A stretch of DNA of 64,000 nucleotides from VAZQ01 sp035293945. GTDB taxonomy: Bacteria; Pseudomonadota; Alphaproteobacteria; Rhizobiales; Xanthobacteraceae. A model generated the notes under the pieces. That model did no database searches. It was not told the DNA's origin and was given only the letters and a program-made list of their open reading frames with translations. The stretch is from contig DATGLV010000002.1 in NCBI GenBank assembly GCA_035293945.1, positions 62,001-126,000 of the forward strand, in the 5' to 3' direction. Position 1 is the first letter of the stretch. The number at the start of each line of letters is the position of its first letter. Of this stretch, positions 8,757-16,688 are shown piece by piece. Both the position numbers and the translations under genes were made by a program.

Positions 8757-8759
8757 AAT
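8754..8759 (+). promoter_or_regulatory. -10 box of a probable leaderless tail-tube transcript
   Basis: TAAAAT overlaps the stop of the previous gene and ends 8 nt before the ATG at 8768. Confidence 0.4.
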
Positions 8760-8767
8760 TACGGTAC

Positions 8768-9769
8768 ATGGCTGCTCAAAAAGGCATAGGCAGGCTAGTA
8801 CAGGTAGGGCTCGGCAAGGAAAGCGTCCGCGGCACTGCAGTAGCGGCGACATACTGGACGCCCTGGAATGACCTCACCATTGACGAAAAGAAAGAATTTG
8901 CCGTCGACGCTCAGAGCTACGGCCTCATCGAAGACAGCACGAACCTGACCCAGACCAAAAAGTGGGCGCAAGGCTCAATCGCCGGCAACGTCCTCGACCA
9001 GAGCTTCGGCCTTATCCTCTACGGGATGTTCGGCACGCTGACGTCGCACTCGACTCACGCCGGAGAAACCGTCGTCTACGACAACATTTTCAATATCGGG
9101 GAAAGCGCGCAACACCAGAGCTTGACCTTCAACCTGCACGATCCGCTTTCCGCACAAGACTACCAGTACGCTAACGGCGTCATCGAGAAGCTCGAGCTGA
9201 ACATGGCGCTCAAACAGTTCATCAATTACACGGCTTCTCTGAAAGCTCTTTCCGGCGCAACCCACTCTGCTTTCACTCCATCGACGACAACTGAAAACCG
9301 CTTCGTCCCGCAGTATCTCACCGCAAAATTCGCCAATGCCTATTCCACCATCACTGGCGGGGGCGGCACGACCGTCGCGCTCAAGAGCGCCAAGGTCACG
9401 TTCAGTGCGAATGTCGAAGATCAGGAGGTTCTTGGCAGCTTGTCTCCGGCCGACTTCCTCAACAAGGAATTCAGCGTTGAGGGCACTCTCGAGGCCATCT
9501 GGCAAAACGAAAGCGATTTCAAGACCGCGTTTATGGGTCCGACCCCGCAGGCGATGCGCCTTGATATCAAAAACACGGATGTGACGATCGGCAGCGCGAC
9601 CAACCCGGAACTCATCCTCGACTTTCCGAAGGTCACGTTCCAAGAACTCGGCCGACCGTTCAAGGTCAAAGACCTCGTCTATCAGACGATTAAGTTCAAG
9701 GCCGTGTATTCCATCGGCGACACGCTCATGGCCAAAGCTACGCTCACGAACACCGTGAACGGCTACTAA
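8768..9769 (+). CDS. Major tail tube protein
   Basis: 333 aa. The opening (QVGLGKESVRGTAVAATYWT, then PWNDLTIDEKKEF) and the later FSANVEDQEVLGSLSPADFL and ELILDFPKVTFQELGRPFK segments match phage tail tube proteins that stack into the tail. Lys/Asp-rich beta strands dominate. Position between the tail terminator and the chaperone with its frameshift is as expected. It is followed by a long inverted repeat, which could end the head/tail-tube transcript. Confidence 0.8.
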   Translation: MAAQKGIGRLVQVGLGKESVRGTAVAATYWTPWNDLTIDEKKEFAVDAQSYGLIEDSTNLTQTKKWAQGSIAGNVLDQSFGLILYGMFGTLTSHSTHAGETVVYDNIFNIGESAQHQSLTFNLHDPLSAQDYQYANGVIEKLELNMALKQFINYTASLKALSGATHSAFTPSTTTENRFVPQYLTAKFANAYSTITGGGGTTVALKSAKVTFSANVEDQEVLGSLSPADFLNKEFSVEGTLEAIWQNESDFKTAFMGPTPQAMRLDIKNTDVTIGSATNPELILDFPKVTFQELGRPFKVKDLVYQTIKFKAVYSIGDTLMAKATLTNTVNGY

Positions 9770-9864
9770 TCTCGGCTGTTCCCTACCCTATCGTCAGTCT
9801 CCCCCAGCCCACTCCCCTGAAGGAGAAAGAGCTGTCCAATCGATAGGGGATAGGGGAGCCGAGA
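9770..9864. repeat. Long inverted repeat after the tail tube gene
   Basis: Arms of about 23-24 nt at 9770-9793 and 9841-9864 are nearly perfect: TCTCGGCT against AGCCGAGA and CCCTATCG against CGATAGGG, with a 3-nt slip inside. The 47-nt loop is rich in CTCCCC. It lies immediately after the stop codon of the tail tube gene and before the promoter at 9884, so a transcription end or RNA-stability element for the capsid/tail transcript is likely. Confidence 0.65.
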
Positions 9865-9883
9865 TGCCTCGCCTTGCCGAGAC

Positions 9884-9911
9884 TTGACGAAAAACAATCG
9901 CGCCGCATAAT
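9884..9911 (+). promoter_or_regulatory. Sigma70-type promoter, TTGACG-N16-CATAAT
   Basis: -35 TTGACG at 9884-9889 and -10 CATAAT at 9906-9911 with 16-nt spacing. The start point would fall about 2 nt before the ATG at 9921. The same TTGACG-N16 layout occurs at 19,980, 22,709 and 23,733. Confidence 0.6.
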
Positions 9912-9920
9912 CACTCATAT

Positions 9921-10145
9921 ATGGATTATCACAAGACGATGTTGCTTGATCGCAATCGCAGAGCGGTCGGCTCAATTATTGGCCTTAGCTTGGTCGCCCT
10001 GACGATAGGATTCGCTGTCGATCTCGGTTCCTCTCCCGACACGCACCTGATCTTCTATGCAACTGCCGCAGTCACTCTGTTCATTGCGACCCTTGCGTTT
10101 GTTGGCGCGGGTATCGAGCGACGTAAAATAAAAAACGGCATATGA
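9921..10145 (+). CDS. Small two-helix membrane protein
   Basis: 74 aa with two hydrophobic segments at about 17-36 (IIGLSLVALTIGFAVDLGSS) and 42-64 (LIFYATAAVTLFIATLAFVG) and a basic tail (ERRKIKNG). Size and topology fit a small holin-like protein, but the place between tail tube and chaperone is not a lysis locus. Own promoter upstream; the next gene overlaps its stop by ATGA. Confidence 0.55.
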   Translation: MDYHKTMLLDRNRRAVGSIIGLSLVALTIGFAVDLGSSPDTHLIFYATAAVTLFIATLAFVGAGIERRKIKNGI

Positions 10146-10540
10146 ATCGAGAAACACGCGAATTTATCACTCCTGCCGGTCACAAAATTGTTTTCAATGC
10201 ATACCTCACTGGGCGCGAAGCGCAGCAACTCAAGAGCATCATGCTTTCTGCGCTCAAGATGAACGTCGATGACGTTCAGAGCGGGCGCGTAGGACTTGGC
10301 GAGGTTCCGAGCGGCTTCCTCGTAGAGCAGGAGAAACTCGCAATGCGGTTTCTCCTCGTGTCCATAGATGGCATTGCCGACAACACCGATAATGACAAGA
10401 ACGCCGTAGTCAACCGCCTGCTTGATCTCCCTGCTTCCGAATACGACGCCGTCGTAAAGGAAATCAACAAGATCCAAAACCCTACGGCGCCGGAGAAGTC
10501 CGCGCAGCCTGGCAACGGTACTACTCAATCGGCGCAGTAG
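10142..10540 (+). CDS. Tail assembly chaperone, G-type product
   Basis: 132 aa, starting MNRETREFITPAGHKIVFNA. Helices follow (YLTGREAQQLKSIMLSALKM, VNRLLDLPASEYDAVVKEIN), as in chaperones that coat the tape measure protein during tail assembly. The stop at 10538-10540 lies inside an open -1 frame that continues for 48 codons, so a longer GT-type product is expected, as in lambda and many siphophages. The tape measure gene follows at once. Confidence 0.7.
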   Translation: MNRETREFITPAGHKIVFNAYLTGREAQQLKSIMLSALKMNVDDVQSGRVGLGEVPSGFLVEQEKLAMRFLLVSIDGIADNTDNDKNAVVNRLLDLPASEYDAVVKEINKIQNPTAPEKSAQPGNGTTQSAQ

Positions 10541-10686
10541 AATTTGAAGAGCAGCTCATCGCCATCCTCTGCAAAGAGATGAGCTGGAGTTACGAAACCT
10601 ACATGGCGCAGCCTACGTGGTTCATACGCATGCTTTTTGAGCAGTTGAGGGCGGAGGCGGCGCACGCCAAAAGCACGGTACAATGA
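10477..10686 (+). CDS. -1 frame extension of the tail chaperone (GT product)
   Basis: In the -1 frame the sequence is open from well upstream of 10,477 to TGA at 10684-10686. After the shift it reads AAWQRYYSIGAVEFEEQLIA and then CKEMSWSYETYMAQPTWF, which looks like the T part of GT chaperones (Trp/Tyr/Phe-rich, ends just before the tape measure start). There is no convincing own start codon for the whole segment. The best slippery candidate is CCAAAAC around 10474-10480, which deviates from the canonical XXXYYYZ. The first base is approximate. Confidence 0.6.
   Translation, partial: KPYGAGEVRAAWQRYYSIGAVEFEEQLIAILCKEMSWSYETYMAQPTWFIRMLFEQLRAEAAHAKSTVQ
10679..10684 (+). promoter_or_regulatory. 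-10 box before the tape measure gene
   Basis: TACAAT ends 6 nt before the ATG at 10,691 and overlaps the end of the GT frame. A leaderless start is possible; no -35 is evident. Confidence 0.4.
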
Positions 10687-10690
10687 GCGC

Positions 10691-12430
10691 ATGGGAGGCT
10701 CCGCCCAGCTTCAAATAATCCTTTCGCTTATCGACAATGCCACGTCGGCTCTTACTGGCGTGAGCGAGAGTACGCGCCAGTCGCTTGAAAGCATCCAGTC
10801 CAAAGCCGACGAGGTGCGCAACACCTTCGGCCTTCTCGGTGGCGCAATCATCGGCGGCCTTGGCGTACTGGTGGACGCCGCTGCCACAGTCGACACTGCC
10901 CAGAGCCAGCTAAATACGGCAGTTCAGGCCGGCATCACTGCCGCGAACGACGACACCAACTCAACCAGCGTGCTCGGCAAAGAGAAAGCGAACTTGCAGG
11001 AGCAACTTGCAGGCGTAAACGCCAAAATGGGCGAATACGAGATGAAGATGCAATCGAACTCAGCGGCCAGCGGCACATACGCTAGCAGCATTGCAACCTT
11101 GCAGACCAAAGCAGCAGGTCTCAAAGAACAGCTCGATCAAGTGAACGCCACTCTTGCACTACACGGAACAAGTCTACCCGGCGTCACCGCACAGCTCACC
11201 GCCGCGGCCGAGGCCAACACCGATCTCGGTTTTTCCATGAGCGATAGCCTTACAATGTACACGCAGCTCTTTCGGGCCACTGACAGCGTCAGCCAGAGCC
11301 TACAGGAAGGTTCAGTTGCGATGGATTTGGCGCGCGCAACCGGCCTCGACCTCGCAGACGCCGCGAAGCAGGTGGAGCTGGCTATGGAGGGGAACGGCCG
11401 TGCTCTGAAGCAATACGGGATAAATCTCAAAGACGGCCTGTCTCCAGGCGAGGCCCTCGCCGAATTGCAGCAGAAGCTCGCCGGCACCGCCCGCGATTAC
11501 GTGAACACCCCATGGGGTCAGCTTGACGTCGCCAAGGCCAAGACCGACGAAGTTACCGAAGCCCTAGGCAATGGTCTAATACCGGCTCTCATGACGGTTC
11601 TAGCTACCCTAGTCCCACTCATCCAAATAGTCACCAAATGGATCGACCAACACCCGATTCTTACGAGGGACATTCTATTGGCAGTCGGAGCCATCGGCCT
11701 GCTTTCACTCGGAATATCCGCCGTCGCCGGCATCATCTCCGCAGGCATATCCATCTTCCTTGCCTTCTCCACCGTGCTCGACGCAGTTGCCGTCGCGGTC
11801 AGCGCTGTCAGCCTGCCAATGCTTCTCTGGATCGGCGTTATCGCGCTCGTGCTCGCGGCCATCGCGCTGCTCGCCTATGAAATCTATGCGCACTGGGGCG
11901 ACATCAAAAATTGGACGACCGACCTGATGAATTACATTTCAAAGAGCTGGAGCGACACCTGGACTGGCGTTTCCACCTTCTTCAATACACTCTGGAGCAC
12001 CCTCAAATCCGACATCCAAGCCGCGATTAATTTCATCGAATCGCTTCTCAATGGGCTCTTTAGCATCGTCTCCAGCATCACCAGCAAGGTCATGGCACCG
12101 ATTCAAGCCGTGACGACCGCCGTATCAGGCATATTCGGCGGCCTCTCGAGTACAGCTTCGTCCCTTCTTAACGTCCCCCACTTTGCAACCGGCGGCATCG
12201 TTTCCTCGCCCACGCTCGCACTCGTAGGCGAGGCAGGACCGGAGGCCATTATCCCCCTTTCCTCATTTGCGGGCGGCACGAGCTTTGCCGGTGCGGGCGG
12301 TGGTGGCGCAGGGCAGATCGTCATCCAAATCCAAGGCGGCAACTATCTCGACAGCACGGGTGCCACCATGATCGCCAACGCGATCGGCAAACAGATCTTA
12401 CAGCAGCTGCGCCTCAAGAACTTCGCCTGA
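10691..12430 (+). CDS. Tail tape measure protein
   Basis: 579 aa. The N-terminal 270 residues are Ala/Gln-rich helix (TRQSLESIQSKADEVRNTF; coiled coil around KANLQEQLAGVNAKMGEYEM). Hydrophobic segments lie at about 297-315, 320-355 and 365-400. The tail end has the GGIVSSPTLALVGEAGPEAI motif common to tape measure proteins (FATGGIV..P...LVGEAGPEA). Position after the chaperone fits. The length is short for a siphophage and would predict a short tail of roughly 85-90 nm at 0.15 nm per residue. Confidence 0.9.
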   Translation: MGGSAQLQIILSLIDNATSALTGVSESTRQSLESIQSKADEVRNTFGLLGGAIIGGLGVLVDAAATVDTAQSQLNTAVQAGITAANDDTNSTSVLGKEKANLQEQLAGVNAKMGEYEMKMQSNSAASGTYASSIATLQTKAAGLKEQLDQVNATLALHGTSLPGVTAQLTAAAEANTDLGFSMSDSLTMYTQLFRATDSVSQSLQEGSVAMDLARATGLDLADAAKQVELAMEGNGRALKQYGINLKDGLSPGEALAELQQKLAGTARDYVNTPWGQLDVAKAKTDEVTEALGNGLIPALMTVLATLVPLIQIVTKWIDQHPILTRDILLAVGAIGLLSLGISAVAGIISAGISIFLAFSTVLDAVAVAVSAVSLPMLLWIGVIALVLAAIALLAYEIYAHWGDIKNWTTDLMNYISKSWSDTWTGVSTFFNTLWSTLKSDIQAAINFIESLLNGLFSIVSSITSKVMAPIQAVTTAVSGIFGGLSSTASSLLNVPHFATGGIVSSPTLALVGEAGPEAIIPLSSFAGGTSFAGAGGGGAGQIVIQIQGGNYLDSTGATMIANAIGKQILQQLRLKNFA

Positions 12431-12431
12431 T

Positions 12432-12677
12432 ATGCCTCTCTCCCTCATCCCGGACAAGTTCCGCGCACAGTGCGAAGTCAAAGCGTGGCTCATCGCGATT
12501 GGCCTTGAACCGCACCCCGTCGCCCACGAATTCGCGAAAGAAGCCCTTTGCATTCTCAGCATGTACGGCGCACGGGAAGCCTTGCGGTGGATGCACATGC
12601 AAACCGCATGCTCCTTGATGCTCGCTTCGTTCGGCGCGCGATATGACGACGACGATCTAGAGCACGACCACACTTGA
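12432..12677 (+). CDS. Hypothetical 81-aa protein of the tail module
   Basis: Starts 1 nt after the tape measure stop (TGATATG). One long helix with Cys, His and Met (FAKEALCILSMYGAREALRW, MHMQTACSLML) and an acidic end (YDDDDLEHDHT). No family recognised. Its place between the tape measure and the hub suggests a tail-tip assembly role. Confidence 0.6.
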   Translation: MPLSLIPDKFRAQCEVKAWLIAIGLEPHPVAHEFAKEALCILSMYGAREALRWMHMQTACSLMLASFGARYDDDDLEHDHT

Positions 12678-12680
12678 ACT

Positions 12681-14180
12681 ATGGCGGCCATTCAGATCAA
12701 GAACGGAACCACCGACATCTCATCGTCAATCGACTGGCGGTCCCTCGATATCGTTTCTGTCGTCACGAAGGAAAAGGGAAGCGCGAAATTCGACATCCTC
12801 AACATCAACAGTCCACAAATCCCCAATCTCGGAGACACGATCAACATTTACTACAACAGCACCCTGATCTGGGCCGGCACCTGCACTGAGAAAGAAATCG
12901 TCATCGATGGCGGCATTCTGCAGCGCTACAAAATCACCTGCATGGACTGGGGCTTCAAGCTCGATTCGATGGTCGTCCATAAGACGTACCAGAACATGGA
13001 CCCCGCCGACATCGTCACCGACCTTATATCGAACTTCTCATCCGGCTTCACGACCGCGCACGTCCAGCGCGGCAACTTCTTGGTCGCCTCGATCAAATTC
13101 AATTATGAGCCAGTCACCAAATGTCTCGAATCCCTCGCAAAGCTTATCGGCTGGGATTGGTACGTCGACCCGAACAAAGACGTTCACTTCTTCTTCGCAA
13201 CCACCAACACGGGCTCGTCCGAACTGAACCCCGCACCGTTCAACATCGACGACACCAGCGGAGATATTCTCTGGCCGACGCTCGACGTGGATATGTCGAT
13301 AGCCAACCTCAAGAACAGCATATACGTCATCGGTGGGACGATGTTCCGTGCCAACACTTCCGGAAACACTCCGGACGTGTACACCACAGTAGCCGGCCAA
13401 GTGACGTACTACCTCACCTTCCCATACGATACGACGACGCTGGGAACGACATTGAAGGTCACTCTCGACGGCGTTGTTCAATCCGTTGGAATCGACGGGC
13501 AAGCATCGCCTGCGTCCGTGAACTGCCTCTACGGCCAAGGTGCCGGCGGCGGCGCGCAGGGCGGAGCCCCTTACATAAAATTCACCAGCGATCCAGGCGC
13601 AGGTCACACGCTCAAAATCTTCGGCAACGCGACCCTACCGATCGTAGCTCACCTGACCAATCCGACTTCAATAACAACATACGGTGAATATCAGGACACG
13701 ATCATCGACAAGCAGATCAAGAGCGTGCAGGAAGCACAGGCTCGAGCCGATGCAGAGCTGATCCAATTCGATCACCCCGTGTACGACGTGAAATTCTCGA
13801 CGCTCGTTTCCGGCCTCTCGATCGGCCAGACCATCACTCTCAATAGCATCAAGCTCGGCATTACGAATTACCAACTTCTCATCCGTCGAGTCGAAGCGAC
13901 CTGCTATACGCCCGATCCCAGCAATACAACCAAGGCTCTGCTTTTTCAGGTCGAAGCGCTGGGCTCAGACAATGTGACCTTCAACGACATCATGATGACC
14001 CTCTTGCAAGACAGCCTTGCGCAGAACGTCACGCCCGACAATTCCATTCTTCAGGAAGTCATCCCGATCAACGAAGAGCTTGATGTGCTCGACTCTATCG
14101 CGGTGACAAGTGGCACTTTACCGTACAAGTGGGGTCCCGGCTCTCCACAACCCGCTTGGAATTTCTTTAAGTGGTCGTGA
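12681..14180 (+). CDS. Tail tip / baseplate hub protein
   Basis: 499 aa, beta-rich. The N-terminal 230 residues (IWAGTCTEKEIVIDGGILQR, YKITCMDWGFKLDSMVV, ADIVTDLISNF, CLESLAKLIGWDWYVDPNKD) match hub proteins of the Dit/Tal or gpD-like type. A Gly-rich insert lies near residue 275. The C-terminal part (AQARADAELIQFDHPVYDVK, GLSIGQTITLNSIKLGI) resembles the later beta domains of the same class. Likely binds the tail tube end and the fibres. Confidence 0.6.
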   Translation: MAAIQIKNGTTDISSSIDWRSLDIVSVVTKEKGSAKFDILNINSPQIPNLGDTINIYYNSTLIWAGTCTEKEIVIDGGILQRYKITCMDWGFKLDSMVVHKTYQNMDPADIVTDLISNFSSGFTTAHVQRGNFLVASIKFNYEPVTKCLESLAKLIGWDWYVDPNKDVHFFFATTNTGSSELNPAPFNIDDTSGDILWPTLDVDMSIANLKNSIYVIGGTMFRANTSGNTPDVYTTVAGQVTYYLTFPYDTTTLGTTLKVTLDGVVQSVGIDGQASPASVNCLYGQGAGGGAQGGAPYIKFTSDPGAGHTLKIFGNATLPIVAHLTNPTSITTYGEYQDTIIDKQIKSVQEAQARADAELIQFDHPVYDVKFSTLVSGLSIGQTITLNSIKLGITNYQLLIRRVEATCYTPDPSNTTKALLFQVEALGSDNVTFNDIMMTLLQDSLAQNVTPDNSILQEVIPINEELDVLDSIAVTSGTLPYKWGPGSPQPAWNFFKWS

Positions 14181-14195
14181 GATAATAATGAGACT

Positions 14196-14786
14196 ATGAA
14201 GCTCACCAACGGGCTACGCGTCTCAGGCAAAATCACCATTGCCACGTACCGCGCCGGCATGATTGCCGCTATCGCGCCGTTACTTAGGGACCGAAGCACC
14301 TACCGCAGGCTCGGCGCCAACACATCTGAATTCGACGAAGAAATAGCCGATATCAAACGTGCACATTTCATCCGTACTGCCGTTGAGTGCTCAAACCTCG
14401 TCATGGACAGCCCCAATTACGGGCTCGACCTCATCATCCAGCGCCTTGTCGGGAACAACACCTATAGCCTCAATCTCCTCTGGATCGAGATCGGCACCGG
14501 CACCACGGCACCCACCGTCAACGACACCAGCCTCACCACCCCGTCAGTGCGAGCGGCCGTTTCATTCCAAGAAGATTACGGCGCAACCGACGCTATCGTG
14601 CAGGCCTACATCACGGACGCAAACTTGCCGAACGCCACCTACGGCGAAGTCGGGAGTTTCGTCGACGGGACTTCCACGATCGGCACTGGACAACTTTTCA
14701 ATCACGCGCTCATTTCGCCGACGTACACGAAAGTCAGTGGAGAAGACACCACTATCGAGATCGACATTAATCTCACAAATTCTTGA
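14196..14786 (+). CDS. Putative tail tip accessory protein
   Basis: 196 aa with a hydrophobic N-terminal stretch and beta-rich rest, including FVDGTSTIGTGQLFNHALI and TYTKVSGEDTTIEIDINLT, a strand pattern often seen in phage proteins next to fibres. The ATG follows AATAATGAGACT, another AT-rich -10-like box 6 nt upstream. No family can be named. Confidence 0.5.
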   Translation: MKLTNGLRVSGKITIATYRAGMIAAIAPLLRDRSTYRRLGANTSEFDEEIADIKRAHFIRTAVECSNLVMDSPNYGLDLIIQRLVGNNTYSLNLLWIEIGTGTTAPTVNDTSLTTPSVRAAVSFQEDYGATDAIVQAYITDANLPNATYGEVGSFVDGTSTIGTGQLFNHALISPTYTKVSGEDTTIEIDINLTNS

Positions 14787-14787
14787 T

Positions 14788-16491
14788 ATGCGATCCTTTG
14801 CCGTCATTTCCGGAGAAAATGCACTCGCACAGCAGTTCACTAATTTGCGCGCCGATGCCCGCGCCAGCAGCTTCCTGCTCGCGCAACAGATGCTCGGCTA
14901 CTTCACCCTTTCGACCAACCCATCGAATACCCAAACCCTCACGCTCACCATAAACGGCACCGCTGTTGTCTTTACATTCGTCAATTCAATCGGTTCAACC
15001 TCCGGCAACGTCCTTATAGGCGCGAGCGCCACGGCTACTGTCGCCAACCTGCTCGCCTTGCTCAATCAGCCGCAGACTACGACCGCAACGGGAGTTGCCC
15101 TCTCGGCTGCAAACCAAACACTTGTTTCGTACCTTTCGTATGCCACTCCCACCGGCGGGACGACATTGTACGTGATGAGCAATAGCACCAATCTATACGC
15201 CCCAATCACGAGCTTCTCGGCCTCGACCACAGCGTCAAGCGATAGCTGGACGAGCCAAACGATGCAGCTCTACGTCCACGCCGGGACAGTGTACGTGAAT
15301 GGTACGCGCGTCTTATGGACAGGCGGATCTACGCCGACCGTCACAGCGCCATCGACTCACCCACGCATCGATGTTCTTGCAATAAACAGCTCCAGCACGC
15401 TCGCTTGGACGACCGGCACCGAGGCGGCGAGCCCGAGCGCCCCAACCTATCCCACAGACCAAATTCCGATCTGTGAACTTTACAACGTCGTGGGAGAGAC
15501 GGCCCTCTACGACTTTGATGACCAGCAAAGCAACCAGGGCTACATCTACACCGACGTGCGCGCCTTCTTAGGCCAGATCGCAAATTGGGGCGCCTTCGTT
15601 GATTCGATTATCCCCAATTCGAACAACGCGATCGCTCTGGGTAGCGCGAGCAAGCAATTCTCGGCCATTTACGGCGCCACGATTTTCCAGAACGGAGCGG
15701 CCATCGCCTCGACCAAATTCGGCGGTACCGGGACAGACGGCGCGCTGTCGATATCGAGTGGCACGACAACGATCAACTGTAGCTCGGCGTCTTATCTCGA
15801 GAAGAATTACAGTTCCATTTCGATCACTGGCAGTACTGGCACGCTCGCTTTCAGTACTCCAAACACCACGACCGGCACAGTGCTTGCCCTCCGTTCGCAG
15901 GGTAACGTCACGATCACTTCAACCGCGACTGCGGCAATCAACACCACCGGTTTGGGCGGTGGCCTTGGTTCAGGATCAAGCCCTTTCACAACTGGCAATC
16001 AGAATGACGGAGCAGGTGGAGGTGGAGCTGGCTCCACATCGGGACCGGGCTCCCAAGGAGACAGCCTCGCCAATTTTGTCGGCGGCTTCGGCGGCGTCAT
16101 GCTTCCCGCGCTGTCACCCCTAACTCGCATCTCATTACCAGGCGGCAATGGGTCAACTGGCGGAGGAAGCAGTGGCGGCTCAGGTGGCACTGCCGGAGCC
16201 GGCTCAGGCGGCCTCTATATCGAATGTGCAGGAGCCTATAACTTCACCGGAACGATAAATGCAAGTGGGGGCAACGGAGGAAATGGAACAGGCAACGGAG
16301 TCAACGGAGGCGGAGGCGGAGGCGGCGGAGCTGGAGGAAACGTCCTCATCCTTTACTCGACGCTCACGGCCGATTCCGGAACTTACACGGTCGGCGGCGG
16401 TTCAGGGGGGTCAGGGGCGTTTGGAGGTGGAAACGGGGGAGCCGGCGCAAACGGTTCCACCTATCGAGCTATTAATAACTATCACGCCTGA
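14788..16491 (+). CDS. Tail fibre with Gly-rich C-terminal domain
   Basis: 567 aa. ATG at 14,788 follows TTGAT. The N-terminal 200 residues are Thr/Ser-rich beta sequence. The middle has NSNNAIALGSASKQFSAIYG, an attachment module seen in many phage fibres. The last 180 residues are rich in GG, GN and GS runs (GGGGGAGSTSGPGSQGDS), like the polyglycine-helix domains that form adhesin tips. Likely the receptor-binding protein. Confidence 0.7.
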   Translation: MRSFAVISGENALAQQFTNLRADARASSFLLAQQMLGYFTLSTNPSNTQTLTLTINGTAVVFTFVNSIGSTSGNVLIGASATATVANLLALLNQPQTTTATGVALSAANQTLVSYLSYATPTGGTTLYVMSNSTNLYAPITSFSASTTASSDSWTSQTMQLYVHAGTVYVNGTRVLWTGGSTPTVTAPSTHPRIDVLAINSSSTLAWTTGTEAASPSAPTYPTDQIPICELYNVVGETALYDFDDQQSNQGYIYTDVRAFLGQIANWGAFVDSIIPNSNNAIALGSASKQFSAIYGATIFQNGAAIASTKFGGTGTDGALSISSGTTTINCSSASYLEKNYSSISITGSTGTLAFSTPNTTTGTVLALRSQGNVTITSTATAAINTTGLGGGLGSGSSPFTTGNQNDGAGGGGAGSTSGPGSQGDSLANFVGGFGGVMLPALSPLTRISLPGGNGSTGGGSSGGSGGTAGAGSGGLYIECAGAYNFTGTINASGGNGGNGTGNGVNGGGGGGGGAGGNVLILYSTLTADSGTYTVGGGSGGSGAFGGGNGGAGANGSTYRAINNYHA

Positions 16492-16493
16492 GT

Positions 16494-16682
16494 ATGAGTC
16501 TCATCATCGATCCACAAACCAACGAACGCGTCTACGAACTCTGCTGCCACTGCGGCGAAAAAGGCGGCGAAATCCGTTTCCCCGAAAATCACGGCCGCGA
16601 TAGCGACCAGGCGCTCGAGCAGGAACTCAACACTATTTATTCCCATACTTGCGACCAGCACACTCAGCAGGTGATACAATGA
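16494..16682 (+). CDS. Cysteine/histidine-rich 62-aa protein
   Basis: Starts 2 nt after the fibre stop (TGAGTATG). Contains YELCCHCGEKGGEI and a later HTCDQH, enough ligands for one zinc site. No family recognised. It overlaps the TACAAT box that precedes the lysis gene. Confidence 0.55.
   Translation: MSLIIDPQTNERVYELCCHCGEKGGEIRFPENHGRDSDQALEQELNTIYSHTCDQHTQQVIQ
16675..16680 (+). promoter_or_regulatory. -10 box before the lysis gene
   Basis: TACAAT ends 8 nt before the ATG at 16,689. TTGCGA lies 20 nt upstream of it, too far for a standard -35. Third clear TACAAT-ATG pair in the late region. Confidence 0.45.
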
Positions 16683-16688
16683 ACGCAT

